From Streptosporangiaceae bacterium (GTDB lineage: Bacteria; Actinomycetota; Actinomycetes; Streptosporangiales; Streptosporangiaceae), in assembly GCA_030052355.1 (NCBI GenBank), contig JASIGS010000377.1, forward strand, positions 1-9,159: a stretch of 9,159 nt of DNA, read 5' to 3'. The position numbers and the translations under genes are program-made. How positions within the stretch are numbered: the stretch's first letter is position 1; each line of letters begins with the position of its first letter. This document shows positions 1-7,057 of the stretch, piece after piece. The notes beneath the pieces are model-generated. The model was not told the DNA's origin, did not search any database, and worked only from the letters and a program-made list of their open reading frames with translations.

Positions 1-85
1 CTCAAGCGCCGAGATGCTGTCCTCGTACGAACCCACGCCGGCCTCCAGCCATCGCCCGGTCACCGGCACGGACTGGCTGCTCTGA
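1..85 (+). CDS. C-terminal end of an unidentified protein (partial, strand uncertain)
   Basis: Reading from position 2, this stretch gives 27 codons and a TGA at 83-85. The tail is serine-rich and ends in TDWLL. Third positions are about 89% G/C against about 59% at first and second positions, the pattern of real coding sequence in this genome. It would converge on the protease gene at 246, and a strong hairpin begins 22 nt after its stop, which fits a gene end. The mirror frame on the minus strand is also open, shares the same third-position bias, and reads as reasonable protein (it contains VTGRWLEAGVGSYEDS). It could start at a GTG at 69-67 or 63-61, but no ribosome binding site is visible there. 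I favour the plus strand only modestly. No family was recognised. Confidence 0.4.
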   Translation, partial: SSAEMLSSYEPTPASSHRPVTGTDWLL

Positions 86-93
86 CCGGGTGA

Positions 94-119
94 TCCGGCC
101 GCCTGCTCCGGCCGCCTGC
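94..119. repeat. 13-bp perfect tandem duplication
   Basis: The 13-mer TCCGGCCGCCTGC occurs twice back to back, at 94-106 and 107-119. Its first ten bases are the left arm of the hairpin at 107-133, so either copy could pair with the single right arm at 124-133. This looks like a slippage duplication of a terminator arm. Confidence 0.85.
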
Positions 120-133
120 GTGCGGCGGCCGGA
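107..133. terminator. 10-bp perfect GC-rich hairpin, possible terminator of the left-edge gene
   Basis: The arm TCCGGCCGCC (107-116) pairs perfectly with GGCGGCCGGA (124-133) across a 7-nt loop. No U-tract follows on either strand, as is common for hairpin terminators in high-GC actinobacteria. It starts 22 nt after the presumed plus-strand stop at 85. Termination is inferred from position and structure only. Confidence 0.5.
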
Positions 134-197
134 CCGAGCCCTGCGTGGCCGCTGCCGCCACTAGCCGCAGTTTCGTGGCGCCCTACCGGGGTGTCAA

Positions 198-237
198 GGG
201 GCCGCTGCGCAGCCGGCGTGCGGCGGGCAGCAGCCCC
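198..237 (-). terminator. Hairpin just downstream of the HtrA-like protease gene
   Basis: Read on the minus strand, GGGGCTGCTG (237-228) pairs with CAGCGGCCCC (207-198): ten pairs including one G-U, with a 20-nt loop that contains further GC self-complementarity. It begins 9 nt after the stop codon of the protease gene, the expected place for a Rho-independent-type terminator. No U-tract follows. Confidence 0.5.
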
Positions 238-245
238 ATCACGCG

Positions 246-1811
246 TCAGGAAGGCGGCCCGCTCGCCAGCGTGAGGCGAACCGTCTGCGACTGCCCGGAG
301 GTGTCGGTGTACTGGACGGTTACCGTCTGGCCGGGCTTGACGTCGTTCACCATGACCGTCTCCAGCGACGACTGGGACGTCACGCCGTGACCGGCCACGC
401 TGGTGATGACATCACCGTCGGCGAGGCCCGCGTCAGCGGCAGGGCTGCCGGAGACCGTACCCGAGATCTCGACGCCGTTGCCCGTGGCGGAGCCGCCGAA
501 TCCAGATCCGCTCTCCGACTGCCCGAGCTGCACGCCGAGGAACGCCGTGGCGCCAATGTGCACGGTGCTCGATGACCGCCCGGCCGTGATCTGCTGGCCG
601 ATCGAGGTGGCGACGCCGATCGGTATCGCGAAGCCATCGCCGGACGACTCGGAGCCAAACTGGGAGGTGTCCGATCCGGCGGTGTCCATGCCGATCACCT
701 GACCGGACGCGTTGACCAGCGGGCCGCCCGAGTCACCGGACTGAATGTCGGCGTTGGTCTCGATCATGTCGGTGAGGCTCTCGGAGTTGCCCGTCAGCTC
801 ATCGCTGGCGGTGATCGACTGGCCGGTCGCCGTGACCGTGCCGCCTGCGTAGCTCGGCGTGCCGCCCGAGCCGCCGGCGTTCCCGATGCCCACGACTTCC
901 TCGCCGACCGACGCCGCTGAGCTGGCGGTCGTGACTGTTTGCAGTCCGGACGCCCCGGTGAGCCGCAGAATCGCGACGTCCTTGGTGACGCTGTAGCCGA
1001 CGACGGTCGCGGCGTACGTCCGGCCGTTGCCCACGTCGGTGACGCTGATGGAGGTGGCGCCGTCGATCACGTGATTGTTGGTCAGTACTTCGCCGTTCGA
1101 GGTCAGCACCATCCCGGTGCCAGCGGCCTCCGCTGCCCCGTAGTCGACGGTGGTGTTGACGTCAACGAGACCGGGGTCAACGCGCGCGGCGATGGACGAG
1201 GCATCCGTCGGCCCCGACCCGCCCGTGCTCGGCGCGGTGCCGGACGGATCGTAGCCGCCGAACGGGTAACCGCTGGACCCGCTGCCCGAGCCCGGTTCAG
1301 AGTTGCCGCCGAAGGGGAAGCCGGAGTTGCTTCCCGAGCCGGTGCCCGTACCTGGCTCGAAGCCACCGTTGGCAGACGGGTCCGTGCCCGAGGATGAGCT
1401 CACCGGCGCTGCTTTCGAGCTGTCGATCGCGTGCCCGACGAAACCGCCGACCGTGCCGATCACCAGGGCGGCCGCGACGCCGGCAGCGATTGCCCAGCCG
1501 TGGCCCCGGCGACGCCCGGGCCAGGCTGCCTCCCTGGCTGTCGGCGCGTACGCCCCGCCGGCCGGCTGGCCCCACCCCGTGTCGCCCGGTCCGTAGCCCC
1601 ACGAGCCAGGGGGCTGCGGAGGCCCTGCCTGATAACCCGCCCCAGATGTGCCGAACCCCGGCGGAAGCGGCCCGGGTGGGGGCGGCGGCTGCCATGCATC
1701 CCAGCCGGCATCCGCTGAACGGCCCTCGTGGGCCTGCGCCGGGAATTCCTGGGTCTGACCGGCGTCGTCGCCCGGCGCGGACGGCAATCCCTGGTCTTGC
1801 TCGTTACTCAC
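246..1811 (-). CDS. HtrA/DegP-like membrane-anchored serine protease with PDZ domain
   Basis: A 521-residue trypsin-like protease of the S1C (HtrA) family, expected to act on misfolded or signalling proteins outside the cytoplasmic membrane. Residues 1-102 form a proline-, glycine- and tryptophan-rich cytoplasmic tail. A single membrane segment at about 105-128 follows an RRRGH stop, and then comes a Gly/Ser-rich spacer at about 135-205. The protease domain (about 205-415) shows the full triad: His247 in TNNHV, Asp278 in TKDVAIL and Ser361 in GDSGGP. A C-terminal PDZ domain spans about 422-515 (FLGVQLG, SPAADAGL, DGDVITSV). The start is a GTG at 1811-1809 with no visible ribosome binding site. 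A TAGGTT at 1836-1831 (minus) could be a -10 box for a short-leader transcript. The gene lies 133 nt downstream of hpnE in the same direction, so co-transcription is possible but not shown. The family call is secure; the physiological substrate is unknown. Confidence 0.93.
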   Translation of the reverse strand: MSNEQDQGLPSAPGDDAGQTQEFPAQAHEGRSADAGWDAWQPPPPPGPLPPGFGTSGAGYQAGPPQPPGSWGYGPGDTGWGQPAGGAYAPTAREAAWPGRRRGHGWAIAAGVAAALVIGTVGGFVGHAIDSSKAAPVSSSSGTDPSANGGFEPGTGTGSGSNSGFPFGGNSEPGSGSGSSGYPFGGYDPSGTAPSTGGSGPTDASSIAARVDPGLVDVNTTVDYGAAEAAGTGMVLTSNGEVLTNNHVIDGATSISVTDVGNGRTYAATVVGYSVTKDVAILRLTGASGLQTVTTASSAASVGEEVVGIGNAGGSGGTPSYAGGTVTATGQSITASDELTGNSESLTDMIETNADIQSGDSGGPLVNASGQVIGMDTAGSDTSQFGSESSGDGFAIPIGVATSIGQQITAGRSSSTVHIGATAFLGVQLGQSESGSGFGGSATGNGVEISGTVSGSPAADAGLADGDVITSVAGHGVTSQSSLETVMVNDVKPGQTVTVQYTDTSGQSQTVRLTLASGPPS

Positions 1812-1944
1812 TGGTACAGCATCAGTGCCGAACCTAGGACTCCGGTGCAGTGAACCTGCGCGTTTGCTCGCAGTTGGCTGGCAGCGCCGGAGCCGGCAGG
1901 CCGGACCGATGCAGGGCGCTTCGTCGCCACCTCGGACGTCCGGG

Positions 1945-3396
1945 CTACTGCCGCGTTGCGGCGACGGCGTCCGAGCTCACGGGCACGCGAGCGGACTGCG
2001 TGCCGCCGCCAGCCAGGTGAGCGAGCACCACCCTGGCCGCCAGCCGCCCGCTGCGCACCGCGCCCTCCATCGTGTCCGGCATGCCGGTGTCCGTCCACGC
2101 GCCGGCCACCACGATCCCCGGCAGGCTGGTCTCCTGACCGGGCCGAAGCGCCGCGGACCCGCTGGTCTGCCGGAAGGTCGCACGTCGTTCCCTTGTGACG
2201 AAGAAGTCCTCCACCTTCGCGCTGGCGGCAGCGGGGAAGAGCCGGCGGAGGAGGGGCAGGAATTCTTCCCGCAGGCCCGCCGCCGGGATGTCCACGTAGC
2301 GGTCAGCGGCGGGGATCGACGCGGCCAGGTACTGGCCCGTGCGCAGGCCGGCCGCGTCGGTCTTGTCCACGATCCAGCGCACCGGCAGGTCAGCCGTGGC
2401 CGCGAAGCGGAGGCCGGTCACCTTGCCGCCGTAGATGACATGCAGGCTGACGATGGGCGAGGCGCCGAGCCGACCCCACCGCGCGGCCTCGCCGGCCAGT
2501 CCAGACGGCGCCAGCCTCGCGGCCTCCCACGCCGGGACGGCCAGCACGACCGCGGCCGCCTCGACCAGCTCGGGCTCGTCCCGCTCGAACGGCAGCTGGT
2601 CCTCGGCTGGCGCGTCTTGATCGCACTCGATCTGCACGCCGAAGCCGGCCTGATCTGGCTGGATGACCGTCGCCCGCCGGCACAGCCGGATCTGCACGCC
2701 GAGCCTGCTCAGCAGCGCGACGGCCGGCCTGCCGTGCAGCTGGCTCAGCGGCACGCAGGCGATGCCGATGTCCGCGCTGTCGCGCGCGGCCAGCCCGAGG
2801 TCGGCGAGCAGGCTGGCCGCGAGGGCGGGGTCGGCCTGGTCGGCGGCCACGTTGAGGGCGGGAACGCTGAGTGCCTCCCAGAACATCCGGCGCGCGCGGT
2901 CGCCCTGACCGTGCCGGGCAAGCCAGTCGGCGAACCCGGCGTCACCATGTGCGCCGCCCCTGGCAGGGACCCCTGAGCGCTGCGCCGCCTTGCGCAGCGC
3001 CACGACGGCGGGCAGCAGCATGAGCCGCCCGCCCACCGGCAGCAGCCGGTAGCGCGCCAGCGAGCCGGCCAGGTGCAGCGGCGGCGGCAGCGCGGAACGC
3101 CTCAGCACCGCCTGCCCGTCACCGCCAAGCAGCGTCAGCTCGAACTCGTCCTGGATCGATGCGAACTGGGTGGTACCGAGCTTGGCTAGCAGGCCGCGGT
3201 ACGCGGACCACGAACGGAAGAAGATGTGCTGGCCGTTGTCGACGGTCAGGCCGCGGCGGCCGAACGAGCAGGTGGCCCCGCCGAGCCACGGCCTGGCCTC
3301 GATCAGGCAGACCGGAAGACCGGCTTCGGCCAGCTCGATCGCAGCGCTGATGCCGGCCAGGCCACCGCCGACCACGACGACCTTTCCGCCGGTCAC
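1945..3396 (-). CDS. hpnE: Hydroxysqualene dehydroxylase HpnE (FAD-dependent, squalene/hopanoid synthesis)
   Basis: A 483-residue flavoprotein of the amine-oxidase/phytoene-desaturase superfamily. HpnE reduces hydroxysqualene to squalene, the last step of the HpnC-HpnD-HpnE route that supplies squalene-hopene cyclase. The N-terminus has the Rossmann dinucleotide site VVVVGGGLAG (6-15; GxGxxG at 10-15), with Glu33 in LIEAR positioned for the adenosine ribose. The family signature DNGQHIFF follows at 53-60. The C-terminal FAD motif at about 430-450 (AGAWTDTG, then TMEGAVRSGRLAA) is very typical of HpnE rather than of carotenoid desaturases. The start is a GTG at 3396-3394, immediately before the Rossmann strand. 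An in-frame TAG lies at 3483-3481, no in-frame ATG intervenes, and the ribosome binding site is weak. hpnC and hpnD, usually directly upstream, are absent; instead there is a long gap and a divergent operon. The gene appears intact. Confidence 0.9.
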   Translation of the reverse strand: MTGGKVVVVGGGLAGISAAIELAEAGLPVCLIEARPWLGGATCSFGRRGLTVDNGQHIFFRSWSAYRGLLAKLGTTQFASIQDEFELTLLGGDGQAVLRRSALPPPLHLAGSLARYRLLPVGGRLMLLPAVVALRKAAQRSGVPARGGAHGDAGFADWLARHGQGDRARRMFWEALSVPALNVAADQADPALAASLLADLGLAARDSADIGIACVPLSQLHGRPAVALLSRLGVQIRLCRRATVIQPDQAGFGVQIECDQDAPAEDQLPFERDEPELVEAAAVVLAVPAWEAARLAPSGLAGEAARWGRLGASPIVSLHVIYGGKVTGLRFAATADLPVRWIVDKTDAAGLRTGQYLAASIPAADRYVDIPAAGLREEFLPLLRRLFPAAASAKVEDFFVTRERRATFRQTSGSAALRPGQETSLPGIVVAGAWTDTGMPDTMEGAVRSGRLAARVVLAHLAGGGTQSARVPVSSDAVAATRQ

Positions 3397-3566
3397 CGCG
3401 CGAGGCCTGCCGTGCTCCGGCCGTCGCGGCCGTGATGCTGACGGCGGCTCGCCCGTGCGGCCGCTGCCACGTCCCCGTGTCTAGCCAATGCGCATCTTCC
3501 CCGTAGTGCCTGGCCAACCGGCGAATTTGCGCACAATGGTGGCAGACAATACGCCGGTCATTCTGC

Positions 3567-3586
3567 CGCCCGTCTTTCGGCGGGCG
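3567..3586. promoter_or_regulatory. Small hairpin/inverted repeat in the hpnE-cvnA intergenic region
   Basis: CGCCCG (3567-3572) and CGGGCG (3581-3586) form a 6-bp inverted repeat with an 8-nt spacer. An alternative pairing uses CCGCC (3566-3570) with GGCGG (3579-3583). It sits in the AT-richer island upstream of hpnE. It could be an operator or an mRNA leader hairpin, or chance in a GC-rich genome. Confidence 0.25.
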
Positions 3587-3887
3587 CATAGTACGGGAAT
3601 TGTAACCGACCTTAATATCGCGCGATTCGACGATGACGCCATTAGCCGGTTCGCAGAATTCACCCTGCCTTGCCCGCTAGCGGCGTGTTCGGCAGGTCCC
3701 GTCCGTAGCCGCGACCCTGGCCGGCAGCTGGGCCCGCGGCCGGCGCCTCGGTCGCGGCCGTCAGCCGCCGGATCCGCCGCGCCACCGCCAGCGACGGCCG
3801 CCAAGGCCAGGCGTCCTGCGGTACCAGCCGCGAGCTAACAGCGCGGGTCGTGGCGTCCCTCCCCCTCAGGACGGCAGTACGCCATTC

Positions 3888-3985
3888 TCCATATCCGGCA
3901 AGTCCATATTTCGGGGTTAAGATTTTTGCCTTGCCGTCCAGTTTCAAGGGTCAACAACGCAATATCATGTTACGCTCCCATATCG
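3888..3985. repeat. Direct repeats of TCCATAT-YCGG type upstream of cvnA
   Basis: TCCATATCCGG (3888-3898) is followed 15 nt later by TCCATATTTCGG (3903-3914). A weaker third copy, TCCCATATCG, lies at 3976-3985. The repeats fall in the AT-rich island 60-160 nt before the cvnA start. Same-strand copies spaced 15 nt apart, about one and a half helical turns, could bind a regulator. No known regulator is recognised. Confidence 0.35.
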
Positions 3986-4035
3986 TCTGCCCCGCCCTTG
4001 CGTATGGCAGGCGCCACGGCGACCGCCTCGCACCT

Positions 4036-4040
4036 AGGGA
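4036..4040 (+). promoter_or_regulatory. Ribosome binding site that sets the cvnA start
   Basis: AGGGA lies 7 nt before the ATG at 4048. It supports that ATG over the upstream in-frame candidates at 3850 (GTG) and 3967 (ATG), which lack such a site and would put an atypical hydrophilic extension before the first membrane helix. Confidence 0.6.
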
Positions 4041-4047
4041 CCCAGTC

Positions 4048-6552
4048 ATGGGATTGCGCCACAGGTCGATCCGATTCAGGGTTGGCATACTCATTGCTGT
4101 TCCCGTCGTCTCCTTGATCGCGCTGTACCTCTTCGCCGCCAGCTTCACGCTCGGCGGGGCGATAGGCGAGTCGCACGCGCGAACGCTGAGGGACGACCTC
4201 ATCCAGCCGGTCAGCAACTTCCAGAACCAGCTGAACATCGAACTGGGCCTAGCCGTCCGCGTGCTCGCGCACCCGACCTCCAGCACTTACCTGATGGATT
4301 ACAGCGGTCAGCAGGACGCGACTCACACCGCTCTCGTCGCACTGCAGGCTGAACTGAAGTCCCCGCAGGTGACGGGCAACTCGTCGGCGCGGGAGCGGGC
4401 AGCCATCGAGGCAATGCTCACGAGCACGAACACGCTGCTCTTCGTCCGCAATGACGTCAGGGCCGATGCGATAAGCCTGGCTGGCGCTGTCAGCGACTAC
4501 CTTTCCGTCATCGACGCGGGCTTCCTGGTGATGGACGAAGCGCTCGAGGAGCAGACCGATGTGCCGCTCGTGACGCAGGCGCTGGACCTGGTCAACCTGG
4601 CACGGACCGGCGAATTCGCCGCGCTGGAGGCCGACCTGCTCGTAGGCGTCACCAGTAAGGGTTACTTCCCGAACGCCGACAGGGTGGCATTCGCCGAGCT
4701 TGCGAGTCAGCGGCGGGAGTTGCTTGCCGGATCCATGGCGGACCTGGACCCCAGTTACCGGGCCATGGTGACGGCAGTCGTGCCATCCAGCCTCGATTCC
4801 GGGGTCGCCAACCTGGAGAACCAGGTCGTCGCTTCCTCCTGGCGCGGGGCCGCGCCAGCGGCGGTGGTGAGAGGGCCGGCGACGCTGCGCCAGTACGCAA
4901 AGCAAATGGATATAGGCGCCAGCCTGGCGGGTGACAAGGTGCAGGCACAGGCGCAAGGCCATGCCCACACGGTGTTCCTGCAGCTGCTGCTGGCGGGCGC
5001 CCTGGGCCTCATCGGCATCATCGCCTCCATCGCGCTGTCGCTGCTGCTCGGCAGGAGGCTGATACGCCAGCTTCGGGACCTGCGCGTGTCCGCTCTGGTT
5101 CTGGCGCACGAGAAGCTGCCGCACGTGATCGGTCTGCTGCGGGAGGGAGAGCAGGTCGACACCGCTGAGTACGACCGGCCCGCGGAGCCGACCGCCAACG
5201 AGATCGAGCAAGTCCAGCAGTCGTTCGACGTCGTGCAGAAGGCGGCCGTTCAGTCCGCCGTCGACGAAGCCAGGCTGCGTCGCGGCGTCAACGAGGTGTT
5301 CAGGAACCTGGCGGGGCGCAGCCTGTCCCTGCTGCAGCGGCAGCTGACCTTGCTCGACAGCATGGAGCGTCGCGCGAGCGAGCCAGCCGAGCTCGAGGAC
5401 CTGTTCCGCCTTGACCACCTGACGACGCGCATGCGCAGGCACGCCGAGGGCCTGATCATCTTGTCTGGCGACGCGCCAGCCAGGACGTGGCGGCATCCTG
5501 TGCAACTCGTCGACGTGCTACGGGCCGCCGTCGCGGAGGTCGAGGACTACACGCGGATTCGCGTGCTGTCACGGACCTCGAATGCACTCGCAGGCCACGC
5601 CGTCGCCGACGTGATCCACCTGATCGCCGAGCTCGCGGAGAACGCCACGGTGTTCTCACCGCCGAGCACAACGGTGCGGATACAGGGCGACCTGGTCGGC
5701 CGCGGCTTCGCCGTGGAGATCGAGGACCGCGGCCTCGGAATCTCGGCCGCCCGGCTTGCCGAGATCAACGCGAACCTCGCCGATCCGCCACCGTTTGACC
5801 CGGCAGGCAGTGACCGCCTCGGTCTGTTCATTGCCGGGCAGCTGGCCAAGCGGCACAACATCAAAGTCACCCTGAAGCCCTCGGTCTTCGGCGGCATCAC
5901 CGCGGTCGTGCTGATCCCGCTGGCCCTCGTCGTGGCGGACGACTACGAAGGCGACTGGCCACTGCCGGCCAGGGCAACGGCCACGGAGGTCTTCTCCGTT
6001 CAAGGGGCGGTCGCGGGGCCGGCAGCGGGCGGAACAGCTGACGGAAACGGCCACCCTGGTTCCGAACTCGACAATGGCTACGCCCGCCTTGGCCTGGCTG
6101 CTACGACCACTCCCGCCGTCAAGGCAGTCGCCGCGCCGCTCACGCCACCCGCACCAGGACCCGGTGCAGCGCCGCTGGTGCCGATGCCGGTCACCGACGC
6201 CGCACCGTCGCTTCTTGCGTCGCTCGGCGACGAGCTCGAGGCTCCCGTCACCGCTGCCGAACTCAGCGAACTCGGCCTTCCCGTCCGGGTGCGCCAGGCC
6301 AGCCTGGCACCACAGCTGCGCGACTCAGGCTCCGGTTCCCGCCCGATCGTCATGTCCGACGACGCCCAGGGCTCCCCGGCCGCGCCCGTCCTGCCTTCGC
6401 CGGAGGCTGCCAGGGACACCGTGAGCGCGCTGCAACGGGGCTGGCAGCTTGGTCGCGCGGAGGCCAGCGGCCAGTCCAGCCAGGGGGCCAGCGACGGGGC
6501 CGGCGAAGCGAGCGGCTCGGACACCGGTGCTGGCACCGACGACGCTGACTAA
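4048..6552 (+). CDS. cvnA: Conservon sensor kinase CvnA (NIT-like sensor domain, HATPase)
   Basis: An 834-residue membrane sensor histidine kinase-like protein and the first gene of a conservon. TM1 is at about 12-34. The extracellular helical domain, about 45-300, resembles the NIT (nitrate/nitrite sensing) domain; its ligand is unknown. TM2 is at about 308-335, followed by a HAMP-like linker. The dimerisation region at about 410-475 carries the family-typical FRLDHLTTRMRRHAEGL, with His457 the candidate conserved histidine. The ATPase domain shows an N-box (HLIAELAENATVFSPP, 524-539), a G1 box (EIEDRGLGIS, 557-566) and a G2 box (SDRLGLFIAGQLA, 588-600). Residues from about 640 to the end are a Pro/Ala/Gly-rich, probably disordered tail. 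cvnB follows after 28 nt. In characterised conservons the products form a membrane-associated complex with the GTPase. Whether this protein autophosphorylates cannot be told from sequence. The start at 4048 was chosen from its ribosome binding site and the membrane helix that follows. Confidence 0.9.
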   Translation: MGLRHRSIRFRVGILIAVPVVSLIALYLFAASFTLGGAIGESHARTLRDDLIQPVSNFQNQLNIELGLAVRVLAHPTSSTYLMDYSGQQDATHTALVALQAELKSPQVTGNSSARERAAIEAMLTSTNTLLFVRNDVRADAISLAGAVSDYLSVIDAGFLVMDEALEEQTDVPLVTQALDLVNLARTGEFAALEADLLVGVTSKGYFPNADRVAFAELASQRRELLAGSMADLDPSYRAMVTAVVPSSLDSGVANLENQVVASSWRGAAPAAVVRGPATLRQYAKQMDIGASLAGDKVQAQAQGHAHTVFLQLLLAGALGLIGIIASIALSLLLGRRLIRQLRDLRVSALVLAHEKLPHVIGLLREGEQVDTAEYDRPAEPTANEIEQVQQSFDVVQKAAVQSAVDEARLRRGVNEVFRNLAGRSLSLLQRQLTLLDSMERRASEPAELEDLFRLDHLTTRMRRHAEGLIILSGDAPARTWRHPVQLVDVLRAAVAEVEDYTRIRVLSRTSNALAGHAVADVIHLIAELAENATVFSPPSTTVRIQGDLVGRGFAVEIEDRGLGISAARLAEINANLADPPPFDPAGSDRLGLFIAGQLAKRHNIKVTLKPSVFGGITAVVLIPLALVVADDYEGDWPLPARATATEVFSVQGAVAGPAAGGTADGNGHPGSELDNGYARLGLAATTTPAVKAVAAPLTPPAPGPGAAPLVPMPVTDAAPSLLASLGDELEAPVTAAELSELGLPVRVRQASLAPQLRDSGSGSRPIVMSDDAQGSPAAPVLPSPEAARDTVSALQRGWQLGRAEASGQSSQGASDGAGEASGSDTGAGTDDAD

Positions 6553-6570
6553 ATGCAAGGTTCACCGACG

Positions 6571-6575
6571 GGAGG
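6571..6575 (+). promoter_or_regulatory. Ribosome binding site of cvnB
   Basis: GGAGG lies 5 nt before the ATG at 6581. It selects this start over an in-frame upstream candidate at 6449 that would overlap cvnA by 104 nt. Confidence 0.8.
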
Positions 6576-6580
6576 GCTGC

Positions 6581-6994
6581 ATGACAGGTAACGGATCTCT
6601 TGACTGGTTGCTTGACGACCTGGTGGCGCGGGTCGCGCAGATCGAGAAGGCAGTGATCCTGTCCAGGGACGGCCTTGCCGTCGGAGCGTCCGCCAGCCTG
6701 AGCCGGGAAGACGCCGAGCACTTGTCCGCAGTCGCGGCCGGCTTCCAGAGCCTGGCGCGAGGCGTGGGCCAGCAGTTCCACGCCGGCCTTCCGCGGCAGA
6801 CGATCGTGGAGATGGAGTCCGCGTTCCTCTTCGTCACCGCGGCGGGGGAAGGGAGCTGCCTGGCCGTGCTCGCCTCAGCGGATGGCGAGGCCGCCGGGCA
6901 TATCGCCTACGAGATGGCGGTACTGGTCAAGCGCGTCGGCGAGCACATGGCCGTCGACGCACGGCCGTCGCCCAGAGCCGCAGAAGCAGTCTGA
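6581..6994 (+). CDS. cvnB: Roadblock/LC7-domain protein CvnB
   Basis: A 137-residue single-domain roadblock/LC7 protein. The fold covers about residues 5-123: an N-terminal helix (LDWLLDDLVARVAQIEKAVI), a strand-turn with SRDGLAV (28-34), the long helix SREDAEHLSAVAAGFQSLARG, then the strands TIVEMESAFLFVTAAG and CLAVLAS and a C-terminal helix with MAVLVKRVGEHM. Roadblock proteins pair with small Ras-like GTPases, here CvnD, and act as regulators or scaffolds next to the kinase. Length and sequence are typical of CvnB. It lies 28 nt after cvnA with a strong GGAGG, so the genes are almost certainly co-transcribed. The usual next gene, encoding the DUF742 protein CvnC, does not follow. Confidence 0.92.
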   Translation: MTGNGSLDWLLDDLVARVAQIEKAVILSRDGLAVGASASLSREDAEHLSAVAAGFQSLARGVGQQFHAGLPRQTIVEMESAFLFVTAAGEGSCLAVLASADGEAAGHIAYEMAVLVKRVGEHMAVDARPSPRAAEAV

Positions 6995-7013
6995 GCTCTG
7001 TGATCCGTGCAAC

Positions 7014-7037
7014 CGGGGGGCCGCTGGCCGACGCCCG
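7014..7037 (+). other. Possible intercistronic hairpin between cvnB and cvnD
   Basis: GGCC-GCT-GGCC (7019-7029) forms a short stem. It can be enclosed by CGGG (7014-7017) pairing with CCCG (7034-7037) across an asymmetric internal loop. It sits just upstream of the cvnD ribosome binding site and could tune cvnD expression, but such short stems are common in DNA this GC-rich. Confidence 0.25.
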
Positions 7038-7044
7038 AGTCCTG

Positions 7045-7049
7045 AAGGA
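7045..7049 (+). promoter_or_regulatory. Ribosome binding site favouring the GTG start of cvnD
   Basis: AAGGA ends 8 nt before the GTG at 7058. It overlaps the alternative ATG at 7049 and so cannot serve that codon well. This favours 7058, which shortens the protein by three residues. Confidence 0.5.
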
Positions 7050-7057
7050 TGTGGCCG

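Larger units (their letters stand above)
3397..4047. other. 651-nt divergent intergenic region between hpnE and cvnA
   Basis: No convincing gene is seen here. The region alternates between AT-richer islands (about 3500-3660 and about 3880-3985) and a very GC-rich block (about 3665-3880). The islands are noticeably lower in GC than the flanking genes and are the likely sites of the divergent promoters and operators. I could not assign a convincing -35/-10 pair: hexamers such as TAATAT (near 3613), TACAAT (minus strand, near 3600) and TATCAT (near 3963) lack good partners. Open frames across the GC-rich block have second positions about as G/C-rich as first positions, unlike the genes around them. 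Confidence 0.6.

Noticed and set aside
145..390. Plus-strand 81-codon frame across the protease 3' end
   Set aside because: It is antisense to the PDZ domain and runs through the hairpin region, with no coding signature.
1808..2098. Minus-strand 96-codon frame overlapping the hpnE 3' end and touching the protease start (GTGA overlap)
   Set aside because: It is largely an alternative frame of hpnE, with Arg/Gly/Ala-rich content typical of shadow frames. The overlap with the protease GTG is probably chance.
3119..3589. Minus-strand frame beginning near a CHHC motif upstream of hpnE
   Set aside because: Most of it is the out-of-frame shadow of hpnE, and the short unique part with CxxC has no ribosome binding site and ordinary intergenic composition.
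3660..3947. Minus-strand 95-codon open frame in the hpnE-cvnA gap
   Set aside because: Its right half is AT-rich. In the GC-rich half, second codon positions are nearly as G/C-rich as the others (about 73%, against about 84% at third positions), unlike the real genes here. It has no clear ribosome binding site and no recognisable family.
3850..4047. Upstream extension of the cvnA reading frame (GTG 3850 or ATG 3967 as start)
   Set aside because: The extension has AT-rich, non-coding-like codon use and no ribosome binding site, and precedes a typical kinase N-terminus with its own AGGGA at 4036-4040.
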